NCBI GenBank assembly: GCA_033721095.1
Contig: JAWWBG010000043.1
Span: 1-15,280 of the forward strand
From: JAWWBG01 sp033721095
GTDB lineage: Bacteria; Actinomycetota; Nitriliruptoria; Nitriliruptorales; Nitriliruptoraceae
DNA length: 15,280 bases
Direction of reading: 5' to 3'
This document shows positions 1 to 8,522 of this stretch, in pieces (within the stretch, counting starts at the first letter, position 1; each line of letters starts with the position of its first letter). Under the pieces are notes generated by a model. The model was given only the letters and a program-made list of their open reading frames with translations, did no database searches and was not told the DNA's origin. The translations under genes were made by a program, and so were the position numbers.

Positions 1-876
<876 letters not shown>

Positions 877-905
877 CGGTCAGGGAGAGGTCCCCAGGGA
901 CCCCG

Positions 906-938
906 AAGGGGCCACCGGTGTCGGTCCGGTGGCCCCTT
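906..938 (+). terminator. Intrinsic terminator after the first amt
   Basis: A perfect 13-bp inverted repeat (AAGGGGCCACCGG / CCGGTGGCCCCTT) with a 7-nt loop begins 29 nt after the first amt stop and is followed by TCCTCTT, a weak pyrimidine tail. It implies that the first amt is terminated here and that the second needs its own promoter, consistent with the operator just downstream. Confidence 0.8.
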
Positions 939-971
939 TCCTCTTGCCCCGGGGTCGGATCCAAGGGAAAA

Positions 972-1009
972 GAAACGTTCGTGAAACATTCGGGCAACGG
1001 GGCAGGAAC
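972..1009 (+). promoter_or_regulatory. Putative GlnR operator upstream of the second amt
   Basis: Four 5-bp half-sites sit exactly 11 bp apart: GAAAC (972-976), GAAAC (983-987), GCAAC (994-998) and GGAAC (1005-1009), each separated by 6 nt. This matches the architecture of the actinobacterial GlnR box (GTnAC-n6-GAAAC, repeated), bound by the OmpR-type nitrogen regulator GlnR. It ends 80 bp before the second amt start, a plausible position for activation. No convincing -10/-35 was seen downstream. The 213-nt gap 877-1089 holds this site and the preceding terminator. PhoP boxes also have an 11-bp period, but the half-site sequence fits GlnR better. Confidence 0.65.
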
Positions 1010-1089
1010 GTCACCCCGGCAGAGTTCGCGCACTCGCGGCAATCGCCTGCCCGGCGACTGCCGTCCATCACCGACAGTCAGGGCACATC

Positions 1090-2415
1090 GTGCGCAAGCT
1101 CCGACACCGCAAGCTCTCCACCAGCCTGAAGGTCCTTGGCCTGATGGCGGCCATCAGCCTGGTCACCGCCGCACCGGCGTTGGCACAGGAAGAGGAGTTC
1201 GATCTCGCCTCCATGACCGCGGCCATCGACACGATCTGGGTCGCGGTTGCTGCCGCCCTCGTGCTGTTGATGCACCTGGGATTCGGCATGCTCGAGGCGG
1301 GTCTCACCCGGGCCAAGAACGCCGCCAACATCGTCGGCAAGAACATGATCACCGTCGCGATCGGCGGTGCCGCCTACTGGGCCGTCGGCGCGGCGTTCGC
1401 CTACGGCGACGACAGCGGCAGTTTCCTTGGTACCAGCGGGTTCTTCGACCCCATCACGACCGGCCTCGGCGACGGTACGCAGGTGATCTTCCAGCTCGTG
1501 TTCGCCGCCACCGCCGCGACCATCGTGTCCGGTGCCGTGGCCGAACGGATCGACTTCAAGGCCTACGTGATCCTCGCGGTCGCGCTGACGGCCGTGATCT
1601 ACCCCATCGTGTCGCACTGGCAGTGGTCCGGTGACGGCTGGCTGTCCGACCAGGGGTTCTACGACTTCGCTGGTTCGACGATCGTGCACCTGACAGGTGG
1701 GACGGCAGCCCTCGTCGTGGCGGGGATCCTGGGCCCCCGCATCGGCAAGTACAGCAAGGACGGCAAGCCGCGCGCCATCCCCGGCCACTCGATCCCCTTG
1801 GCGATCTTTGGCGTCCTGGTGCTCTGGTTCGGCTGGTTCGGGTTCAACGGCGGTTCGACGCTCGCCGCGGTCGGCAGCGAGTCGACCATCGGCGTCATCC
1901 TCCTGAACACGACCGTCGCGGGTTCGTTCGGTGCCATCGCCGCGATGATCGCCAACTGGGTCACGGCCGGCAAGCCGGACCCGGCCATGATCGGCAACGG
2001 CGCGCTGGCGGGCCTGGTCGGCATCACCGCCGGGCCGGACCTCGCCACGGGCACGTGGGCGATGATCGTCGGTCTCGTCTGTGGCGTGGTGGTGGTGTTC
2101 GCCGTGATGGCGTTCGACCGGATCAGGATCGACGACCCCGTCGGCGCGACCTCGGTCCACCTGGTCTGCGGTGCCATCGGCACGATCTTCGTTGGCATCT
2201 ACTCCGACGGCCACGACGTGGGCACCCAGGCGCTCGGCGTGATCTCCGTGTTCGCCTTCGTCGCGGTCACGACGGCCATCGTCGCCTACCTCATCAAGCT
2301 CACCATCGGCCTGCGGGTCCCCGAGGAGATCGAGATCGAGGGCCTCGACCTGCACGAGCATGGCGTTGCCGGCCTGCCGGACCTCGGCGGCGGCATCGGA
2401 GCAGCCATCGGCTGA
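1090..2415 (+). CDS. amt: Ammonium transporter Amt, complete (second of the tandem pair)
   Basis: This encodes a 441-residue Amt/Mep/Rh ammonium channel of typical length. The chosen start is a GTG preceded by AGGG at 1080-1083. It yields a basic n-region (RKLRHRK), a hydrophobic core and a signal-peptidase-like ALA|QE site after residue 32, as seen in bacterial AmtB precursors; the next ATG (1147) lies inside the signal sequence and would destroy it. About eleven membrane segments follow. Key residues are Asp192 and His200 in YDFAGSTIVH and the second pore histidine His357 in VGATSVHLVC. The C-terminal tail RVPEEIEIEGLDLHEHG corresponds to the PII (GlnK) docking region, although no glnK lies nearby. 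A GlnR-like operator upstream suggests induction under nitrogen limitation. The tail lacks the Pro-rich extension of the first copy. Confidence 0.97.
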   Translation: MRKLRHRKLSTSLKVLGLMAAISLVTAAPALAQEEEFDLASMTAAIDTIWVAVAAALVLLMHLGFGMLEAGLTRAKNAANIVGKNMITVAIGGAAYWAVGAAFAYGDDSGSFLGTSGFFDPITTGLGDGTQVIFQLVFAATAATIVSGAVAERIDFKAYVILAVALTAVIYPIVSHWQWSGDGWLSDQGFYDFAGSTIVHLTGGTAALVVAGILGPRIGKYSKDGKPRAIPGHSIPLAIFGVLVLWFGWFGFNGGSTLAAVGSESTIGVILLNTTVAGSFGAIAAMIANWVTAGKPDPAMIGNGALAGLVGITAGPDLATGTWAMIVGLVCGVVVVFAVMAFDRIRIDDPVGATSVHLVCGAIGTIFVGIYSDGHDVGTQALGVISVFAFVAVTTAIVAYLIKLTIGLRVPEEIEIEGLDLHEHGVAGLPDLGGGIGAAIG

Positions 2416-2436
2416 GCCAGACCCCCCGCGACAGCG

Positions 2437-2477
2437 GTGGCGGGCCCTGTGACCGAAAGGCCGCAGTGGCCCGCCAC
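2437..2477 (+). terminator. Hairpin between amt and glnA2, possible terminator or attenuator
   Basis: A perfect 10-bp inverted repeat (GTGGCGGGCC / GGCCCGCCAC) encloses a 21-nt loop, starting 21 nt after the amt stop and ending 73 nt before the glnA2 start. No T-run follows, so it may be a weak terminator, an mRNA-stabilising element or an attenuator. The rest of the 135-nt gap shows no GlnR-like repeat. Confidence 0.4.
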
Positions 2478-2540
2478 GGCTGTTCGGGACCAGATCTGAC
2501 CGGGTGGACGACCAGTAGCCTCCGTGGACGGACCGGTACG

Positions 2541-2545
2541 AGGAG
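2541..2545 (+). promoter_or_regulatory. Shine-Dalgarno site that fixes the glnA2 start
   Basis: AGGAG lies 5 nt before the GTG at 2551. It selects that codon over the in-frame GTG at 2524. The resulting N-terminus (MDRQQEYVLRTVEERDIRF) also matches the known start of actinobacterial GlnA2 proteins. Confidence 0.85.
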
Positions 2546-2550
2546 CTGAC

Positions 2551-3876
2551 GTGGACCGCCAGCAGGAATACGTGCTGCGCACCGTCGAGGAGCGGGACAT
2601 CCGCTTCATCCGCCTGTGGTTCACGGATGTCCTCGGATTGCTCAAGTCCGTGGCCATCACGGCCGCCGAGCTCGAGAACGCCTTCTCCGAGGGCATCGGC
2701 TTCGACGGGTCCGCGATCGACGGCTTTGCGCGCGTCCAGGAAGCCGACATGTTGGCGGTCCCCGACGCCAGCACGTTCCAGGTCCTGCCCTGGCGACCCG
2801 AGTCCCAGGGGGTCGCCCGGATGTTCTGCGACATCCTCACCCCGGAGGGCCAACCACTCGCGTCCGATCCCCGGCAGGTCCTCAAGCGCCAGATCGAACG
2901 TGCCCAGCAGATGGGCTTCACGTTCTACGTCCACCCCGAGATGGAGTTCTACCTCTTCGAGTCGCCCGACGCCCCCGTGCCACTCGACAACGGCGGCTAC
3001 TTCGACATGACGCCGCTGGACATCCAGCAGGACTTCCGCCGCCAGGCGATCAACACCCTCGAGAAGATGGGGATCTCGGTCGAGTACTCCCACCACGAGG
3101 TCGGCCCGAGCCAGCACGAGATCGACCTGCGCTACACCGACGCGCTCCAGATGGCCGACAACATCATGACGTTCCGGCTGGTCGTCAAGGAGACCGCGCT
3201 CCAGCGGGGCATCTACGCCACGTTCATGCCCAAGCCGATCGAGAACGAGTGGGGCAGTGCCATGCACCTGCACCTGTCGCTGTTCGAGGGCGACCAGAAC
3301 GCGTTCCACGACGCCGCGGACCGTTATCACATGTCCAAGACGGCCCAGGCCTTCACGGCAGGGCTCCTGACCCACGCGCGCGAGATCACCGCGGTCACCA
3401 ACCAGTGGATCAACAGCTACAAGCGGCTGGTCCCCGGCTTCGAGGCGCCTGTGCACGTCGCGTGGGGGCAGAACAACAACAGTGCGCTCGTTCGCATCCC
3501 GATGTACAAGCCGCGCAAGGACGCGTCGGCCCGCGTCGAGTACCGCGCGCCCGATCCCGCCACCAACCCCTACCTGTGTTTCGCGCTGCTGTTGTCCGCC
3601 GGGCTCACGGGCATCGAACGTGGCTACGAGCTGCCGCCCGAGGTGGAGGACAACGTCCACGACATGACCTCCGCGGAACGCGCGGCCGCCGGCATCACGA
3701 TGCTGCCGGTCAGCCTCGGGGAGGCGCTGGCGGTCATGGAGGAGTCCGAGCTGGTGGCCGAGACGCTCGGTGAGCACCTGTTCGACTACTTCCTCGCCAA
3801 CAAGCGGCGCGAGTGGACGACCTACAAGACACACGTCACCGAGTTCGAGCTCGACCGCTACCTGCCCCTGCTCTGA
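2551..3876 (+). CDS. glnA2: Type I glutamine synthetase GlnA2 (GSI-alpha-like), with unusual active-site residues
   Basis: This 441-residue protein resembles the GlnA2 paralogue found next to glnE in actinobacteria (glutamate + NH3 + ATP to glutamine, or a related gamma-glutamyl ligation). It has the beta-grasp N-domain (about 10-95) and the catalytic domain (about 100-441). Recognisable ligands are Glu130/Glu132 (HPEMEF), Glu183/Glu190, His239 (AMHLHLS), Arg292 (NSYKRLVPG), Glu298 of the flexible loop, and Arg315 and Arg332. Two positions depart from the canon. The usual NRSA motif reads NNSA, putting Asn310 where enteric GS has Arg339. The FDGSS motif reads FDGSA (Ala55). The adenylylation-loop tyrosine is His370 (EDNVHDM), so GlnE should not modify it. 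It may be cotranscribed with glnE, 66 nt downstream. The family is secure; glutamine synthetase activity is not. Confidence 0.93.
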   Translation: MDRQQEYVLRTVEERDIRFIRLWFTDVLGLLKSVAITAAELENAFSEGIGFDGSAIDGFARVQEADMLAVPDASTFQVLPWRPESQGVARMFCDILTPEGQPLASDPRQVLKRQIERAQQMGFTFYVHPEMEFYLFESPDAPVPLDNGGYFDMTPLDIQQDFRRQAINTLEKMGISVEYSHHEVGPSQHEIDLRYTDALQMADNIMTFRLVVKETALQRGIYATFMPKPIENEWGSAMHLHLSLFEGDQNAFHDAADRYHMSKTAQAFTAGLLTHAREITAVTNQWINSYKRLVPGFEAPVHVAWGQNNNSALVRIPMYKPRKDASARVEYRAPDPATNPYLCFALLLSAGLTGIERGYELPPEVEDNVHDMTSAERAAAGITMLPVSLGEALAVMEESELVAETLGEHLFDYFLANKRREWTTYKTHVTEFELDRYLPLL

Positions 3877-3942
3877 CCGATGGGTCGCGATCGCCTGACG
3901 TGAGCGGGCATCCTTGCCACCATCGCCGAGGTCCGGAGGCGC

Positions 3943-6900
3943 GTGGACGGTCGTGACGCCCGGGTGGCAAGCGTTCGAGGACGCCTCGCCGCGGCCGGAC
4001 TGGACGTGGATCGCGCCGAACGGCGGCTCGCCAGCGCCGACCTGCTTGACCCGCTGGACGACGAGCTCCTGGGCCTGGTGGCCGACACGGCGGCGCCCGA
4101 TGACGCGCTTGCAACCGTCTGTGACCTGGCAACCAACCACCGTGAGGCCTGGAGCGCCACCCGGCAGGACAAGGCGCTGTTGCGCCGGGTGCTCAACGTG
4201 GCTGGCGCTTCGCGGCCGTTGGGTGACCTGCTGGCACGCCATCCCGACGCGATCACGGCCCTCCAGCGCACGGAGCCGCTGACCGTTCGTGCCGTCGCTG
4301 ACCCCATCCGTGCCGCGGTCAGCGCGTCGACCGACCACGAGGAGCAGGCGGCAAACGTCGCGACGATCCGACGGCGCGCGACCGCCTGGATTGCGGCCAA
4401 CGACCTCACGGACAACGTCGACGTGCAACACGTGGCGCAGCAGTTGTCGATCGCCGCCGAGGGCGTGTTGACGGGGACCCTCGAGGCACTGCTCGACCAG
4501 CTCGACGAGCCAGTCGCTGCGCGGATCGGTGTCATCGGCATGGGCAAGCTGGGCGGACGCGAGCTCAACTACGTCTCGGACGTCGACGTGATCTTCGTGC
4601 ATGCACCGGCCGACGGTGCCGCCGAGGACGAGGCGACGCGCCAGGCAACGCTCGTGCTCGAAAACCTGCTGCGCATCCTCAACGCCTCGACAACGATGGG
4701 CCGGGCCTACGAGATCGATCCCACCTTGCGCCCCGAGGGCCGGCATGGGGCCTTGACGCGCCAGGTCGGTTCGTACGTCAACTACTGGGAGCGCTGGGCG
4801 AAGACGTGGGAGTTCCAGGCGCTCCTCAAGGCCCGTCCGGTGGCGGGCGATCTCGAGCTCGGGCGTGAGCTGATTCGGGCGTCAGAACCCTTTGTCTGGC
4901 GTGAGGACCTCGACCCGGACGTCGTCGCCGAGATCCGGGACATGAAGGGCCGCGTGGAGGGCAAGCCCGAGGTTCGCAAGCACGGCGCTCGACAGGTGAA
5001 GCTGGGTCCGGGAGGCATTCGCGACATCGAGTTCGCCGTTCAGCTCCTCCAGCTGGTCCACGGACGGGCCGATGGAACGCTTCGCGTCACCGCCACCGTC
5101 CCGGCCCTCGAGGCACTCGCGGCGGGTGGGTACGTGGCAGAGGACGATGCCGTCACCTTCATCAACGCCTACCGCACGCTGCGGACCATCGAGCACCGCC
5201 TCCAGCTCGCGAACGAACGGCGGACCCACACGATCCCCGACGATGACGACAAGCAGGAGCGACTCGCACGGTCGCTCGGATATCGCGCCAGCCCGGACAG
5301 TCCGGCGAGGGCCGAGTTCCTCCGGGATCTCGCGGCCCTCCAGGGGCGGGTGCGCGAGCTGCATGCGAAGCTCTTCTACCGCCCGTTGCTGGAGACCCAC
5401 GCCATCGTGCCGGCTTCCGCCGGTGCGGTCGCGAATCCGTCGGCCCGCCGCCAGATGGGAGACGAGGACGCCGCGGAACGATTGCGGCTGCTGGGTTTTC
5501 GGGATGGCCCAGCCGCCCTGCGTCACGTCCAGGCCCTGACCAAGGGGGTCTCGCGGGAGGCGCGGGTGCTGCGGGCCGTGTTGCCGGCCATTCTCCACGT
5601 GCTGGCCGCCTCGCCGGATCCCGACGGTGGCCTCCGGTTGCTGCGCGATCTCGTCGAGTCGCACGGTTCGAGCGCCGACCTGTTGAACCTGCTGCGGGAC
5701 CAGCCGCCGGCCGCCGAGCTGTTGGCTCGGCTGCTGGGCACCAGTCCGGTGGCCGGCGAGCTGCTGATTGCCCAGCCCCAGGGAACCGACTGGTTGGTCG
5801 ATCCCGCCGTCCGGGCTGACGCTCGTACCCGAGAGGAGCTGGTCGAGCTGGCACTGGCACGGCTGCACTGGCAGGACCGCAACGACGCCGTGCGTCGATT
5901 CAAGCGCCACGAGCTGCTCCGCATCGTCGTCCGGGACCTGGATGGGCAGGCACCGGTCTCGCTCGTCGGCCAGGAACTGGCAGCCCTCGGTGACGCGTGC
6001 CTCGAGGTCGCGTTGGCCGGGGAACTGGAGGTGTTGGCGGACGAGTCGGGCGTCGAGGGCCCGGACACACTGCCGTTTTCCTTCGCGGTCCTCGGCATGG
6101 GCAAGCTCGGAGGGCGTGAGCTGCACTACGCGTCTGACCTGGACGTCCTGTTCGTGCACGAGCCGGCCGAGGGTGCGGATCCGGACGCGGCGACCGCCAT
6201 GGCCCTCACGCTGGCCGAACGCATGTTGGCCGCCCTCGGGCAGATCACGGCTGAGGGAACCGCCTTCGAGGTGGACGCGGACCTGCGGCCGGAGGGTCGC
6301 AGCGGGCCGTTGAGCCGCACGCTGTCGTCCTACCGGGCCTACTGGGATCGGTGGTCGGAGCCGTGGGAGCACCAGAGCCTGATCAAGGTCCGGCATGCCG
6401 CTGGAGACGCCGAGCTGGCCGAGCGCTTCATGGCCGAGGCCGGGAGACTCGCCTTTCCGGATGACCTGTCAGAGGAACGCGTCACGATCATCCGGCGCCT
6501 GAAGGCACGTGTCGAGAAGGAGCGCATCCGACGCAAGGTCGACCCCCGCCGGCACCTCAAGCTGGGGCCGGGCGGCATCTCGGACGTCGAGTGGACGGTG
6601 CAGCTGCTCCAACAGCGTCACGGGGCCTCACGGCCGGCGCTGCGTGTCACGTCCACCCAGGTCGCGCTCGACGCATTGCAGGACGAGTCGCTGCTCGAGC
6701 ATCGGGACGCCACGTGGTTGCGCGACGGCTATCGATTCCTGTCGCGGATCCGCAACCACCTCTACCTGCTTCGCGTGCGCAACGTCGACCTGCTGCCGAC
6801 GGACGCGACGACACTGGAGCGGCTGGCGCGGGGGATGGGCTATGGACGCAACGGCCGCCAGAAGCTCGAGGACGACTACCTGCGCGTCACGCGTCGAGTG

Positions 6901-6969
6901 CGCCGCGTCTGTGAACGCGTCTTCTACGAGGTCGAGCCGGCTGACCCGTTTGGCCGCTCGGCGGACTGA
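3943..6969 (+). CDS. glnE: Bifunctional glutamine synthetase adenylyltransferase/deadenylyltransferase GlnE
   Basis: This 1008-residue cytoplasmic enzyme attaches AMP to, and removes it from, the adenylylation tyrosine of type I glutamine synthetase. It has the usual duplicated layout of a nucleotidyltransferase plus helical domain, twice. The N-terminal (adenylyl-removing) half carries GMGKLGGRELNY at 199-210, metal-binding Asp213/Asp215 and Asp259 in YEIDPTLRPEGR. The C-terminal (adenylylating) half carries GMGKLGGRELHY at 718-729, Asp732/Asp734 and Asp778 in FEVDADLRPEGR. All catalytic acids are present in both halves. The GTG start has GGAGG at 3935-3939 with a short 3-nt spacer; no better in-frame start was seen. 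The likely substrate is GlnA1 encoded at 11308-12741, which has the tyrosine, rather than the adjacent GlnA2. Length is close to mycobacterial GlnE. It converges on the next gene with a 19-nt gap. Confidence 0.97.
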   Translation: MDGRDARVASVRGRLAAAGLDVDRAERRLASADLLDPLDDELLGLVADTAAPDDALATVCDLATNHREAWSATRQDKALLRRVLNVAGASRPLGDLLARHPDAITALQRTEPLTVRAVADPIRAAVSASTDHEEQAANVATIRRRATAWIAANDLTDNVDVQHVAQQLSIAAEGVLTGTLEALLDQLDEPVAARIGVIGMGKLGGRELNYVSDVDVIFVHAPADGAAEDEATRQATLVLENLLRILNASTTMGRAYEIDPTLRPEGRHGALTRQVGSYVNYWERWAKTWEFQALLKARPVAGDLELGRELIRASEPFVWREDLDPDVVAEIRDMKGRVEGKPEVRKHGARQVKLGPGGIRDIEFAVQLLQLVHGRADGTLRVTATVPALEALAAGGYVAEDDAVTFINAYRTLRTIEHRLQLANERRTHTIPDDDDKQERLARSLGYRASPDSPARAEFLRDLAALQGRVRELHAKLFYRPLLETHAIVPASAGAVANPSARRQMGDEDAAERLRLLGFRDGPAALRHVQALTKGVSREARVLRAVLPAILHVLAASPDPDGGLRLLRDLVESHGSSADLLNLLRDQPPAAELLARLLGTSPVAGELLIAQPQGTDWLVDPAVRADARTREELVELALARLHWQDRNDAVRRFKRHELLRIVVRDLDGQAPVSLVGQELAALGDACLEVALAGELEVLADESGVEGPDTLPFSFAVLGMGKLGGRELHYASDLDVLFVHEPAEGADPDAATAMALTLAERMLAALGQITAEGTAFEVDADLRPEGRSGPLSRTLSSYRAYWDRWSEPWEHQSLIKVRHAAGDAELAERFMAEAGRLAFPDDLSEERVTIIRRLKARVEKERIRRKVDPRRHLKLGPGGISDVEWTVQLLQQRHGASRPALRVTSTQVALDALQDESLLEHRDATWLRDGYRFLSRIRNHLYLLRVRNVDLLPTDATTLERLARGMGYGRNGRQKLEDDYLRVTRRVRRVCERVFYEVEPADPFGRSAD

Positions 6970-6988
6970 GGGCCGTGCTCGAGCCCGA

Positions 6989-7864
6989 TCAGCGCTGGTC
7001 GGTCGATCCTGTGAGCTCGGTGACGAGATCAGCGATGGCGGGGGCGCAGTCCTCCTGGAGGAAGTGCTTGCCCGGCAGCCGGTGAACCGTTTCAACACCC
7101 GTGATCTGTTGGGCGAGGCGGCCGTGGTGATCGAACGTCAGGGCGGGATCGTGTTCGCCCCATGCCACCTGCACGGGACAAGGGAGGCCGCTGACGATCG
7201 AGGTGTACAGGCGTGTCTTCTCGACCGTCGTCTCGAACGACTGCATGATCCGAAGGAAGGCTCGGCCGTTGTCTGGTCCGCGGACCAGCAGCCGGTAGGC
7301 GTCGAGCTCGTCGTTGCTCACGGCGGACTGGTCGTTGATGCCCTGCCACCGCAGGAGTCCTCGAAACGCCGGGCCCCGTGACCCTTCCAGCCACGCCCGA
7401 CCGAGTCCCGGGACACCAAAGGGCCGCATGATCCACGGCTTGCGAAAGCTCCCCACGTCGATCATGGTGTTCAGGATGGTGAGGCTCGCGACCCGGTCTG
7501 GGAGGGCCGCGCCCAGCTCGAATCCGACCGGTCCACCAATGTCGTGGACCACCAGGTGGAACCGCTCGAGCTCGAGTGCGTCGACAGCTGCGACGGCCCA
7601 GCGGCCAAGCCCCGTCCACGAGTAGTCGAAGTCCTCGGGACGTTCGGCAAGACCGAGGCCGGGGAGGTCGAAGGCGACACCGCGCAGCCCCCGTGCCGCC
7701 AGCTCACGGAGGACCTTCCGATACAGAAACGACGAAGCTGGAACGCCGTGCATGCACACGACCGGATCACCGTCTCCCTCGTCGAGCACGAAGCTGCCGA
7801 CGTCGGCGGCGCGGAAGCGGCGACCGCGTCGCTCGTGTGCGGCCACGACAGCGTCGGCCGCCAT
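6989..7864 (-). CDS. Alpha/beta hydrolase with Asp nucleophile, haloalkane dehalogenase-like
   Basis: This 291-residue alpha/beta-hydrolase is probably cytoplasmic, with no signal peptide. The N-terminal HGVPASSFLYRKVL (39-52) holds the oxyanion segment and closely resembles haloalkane dehalogenases. The nucleophile elbow is VVHDIGG with Asp108, so an aspartate rather than a serine attacks the substrate, as in haloalkane dehalogenases and epoxide hydrolases. The catalytic acid is probably Asp239 (WGEHDP) and the base His267 (GKHFLQED). Haloalkane dehalogenases usually have Trp right after the nucleophile to hold the halide; here it is Ile109, so dehalogenase activity is doubtful. The ATG at 7862-7864 has GAGG 5 nt upstream. 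The frame stays open further upstream, but that extension runs across the opposite-strand gene and is not homologous to hydrolases. Transcribed towards glnE, with its 5' end facing the DUF6941-like gene. Confidence 0.88.
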   Translation of the reverse strand: MAADAVVAAHERRGRRFRAADVGSFVLDEGDGDPVVCMHGVPASSFLYRKVLRELAARGLRGVAFDLPGLGLAERPEDFDYSWTGLGRWAVAAVDALELERFHLVVHDIGGPVGFELGAALPDRVASLTILNTMIDVGSFRKPWIMRPFGVPGLGRAWLEGSRGPAFRGLLRWQGINDQSAVSNDELDAYRLLVRGPDNGRAFLRIMQSFETTVEKTRLYTSIVSGLPCPVQVAWGEHDPALTFDHHGRLAQQITGVETVHRLPGKHFLQEDCAPAIADLVTELTGSTDQR

Positions 7865-7969
7865 GTCGACCTCGGATCGGGATTCCGGGAAGGAAACCAG
7901 ACGGCGCGGCAGTGCACGCCGTCCGGTGGCTAGCGTCGCTCGAGGTGCGTCGCCGAGGACGGGATCGTC

Positions 7970-8383
7970 ATGCAACTTGCTGCCGCCCTCCTGTGCGACG
8001 CCGCCAACGTTCGCGAGCGGATGATCTCGATCCTGTCGGGAGGCATCACGAGGATTCGGCGGCCGTCGTATCCGGCCCCGCTGAACGCGCAGCTCGCGCT
8101 CGTCGTCGAGCTGCACCAGACCGAGATCGGCCACCGCCACGAGGTCGGCGTCCTCGTGCAGGGTCAGGACGGTCAGCAGGTCGCCACGGCCCAGGCGGCC
8201 TTCGACGCCACCGGTGACGTGAGCCCGGGCGAGACGATCCTCGTCCCGATCGTGGTCGGGCTCGGCGGCGCGATGCTCCCGGGCCCGGGCCCCTACTCGA
8301 TCGAGGTCACGCTCGACGGGATGCACCATCGCACGATCCCGTTTCGCGTCATGGAGCCGCCGGAGGCCAGCGGGGCTGCATGA
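7970..8383 (+). CDS. Small DUF6941-like protein of unknown function
   Basis: This 137-residue protein has an opening (MQLAAALLCDAANVRERMISILSGG, residues 1-25) that recalls the DUF6941 family, whose members start with a similar LLxDAAxV...GKLxxLGGG pattern. That link is from memory and moderately sure. The rest alternates short hydrophobic strands with Gly/Pro turns (VVELHQTEIGHRHEVGVLV, TILVPIVVG, YSIEVTLDG, IPFRVMEPP), which suggests a beta-sandwich. There is no signal peptide and no membrane segment. The ATG at 7970 is the first in frame, with a GAGGA stretch upstream. It is divergent from the hydrolase across 105 nt, which must hold both promoters, though none was recognised. Coding is supported by good codon bias and a compact globular composition. 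Function unknown. Confidence 0.75.
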   Translation: MQLAAALLCDAANVRERMISILSGGITRIRRPSYPAPLNAQLALVVELHQTEIGHRHEVGVLVQGQDGQQVATAQAAFDATGDVSPGETILVPIVVGLGGAMLPGPGPYSIEVTLDGMHHRTIPFRVMEPPEASGAA

Positions 8384-8389
8384 TGCACG

Positions 8390-8423
8390 GGCGGTGGCGT
8401 TTCCTGCGAGCCCCGGCACCGCC
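8390..8423 (+). terminator. Weak hairpin after the DUF6941-like gene
   Basis: GGCGGTG and CACCGCC form a 7-bp inverted repeat with a 20-nt loop, 7 nt after the stop. There is no T-tract, so the terminator call is weak. The remaining bases up to 8522 hold no recognised gene. Confidence 0.25.
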
Positions 8424-8522
8424 AAGAGGTCTGCATCACGGGCGAAGCTGACCAGCCCTGATGATGCTTGTGGCCCTGAGGGCGGCAGTAGGGTCCGTGC
8501 CGCGTGACCAGGGGGAACATCG

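Noticed and set aside
1078..4746. Open frame of 1222 codons on the minus strand
   Set aside because: It lies opposite amt, glnA2 and glnE, is rich in Arg/His/Asp/Gly with no recognisable domain, and is a typical antisense shadow of high-GC coding DNA.
7865..8425. Upstream extension of the hydrolase reading frame
   Set aside because: It would cover the opposite-strand DUF6941-like gene. The ATG at 7864 has a good ribosome site and begins where hydrolase similarity begins.
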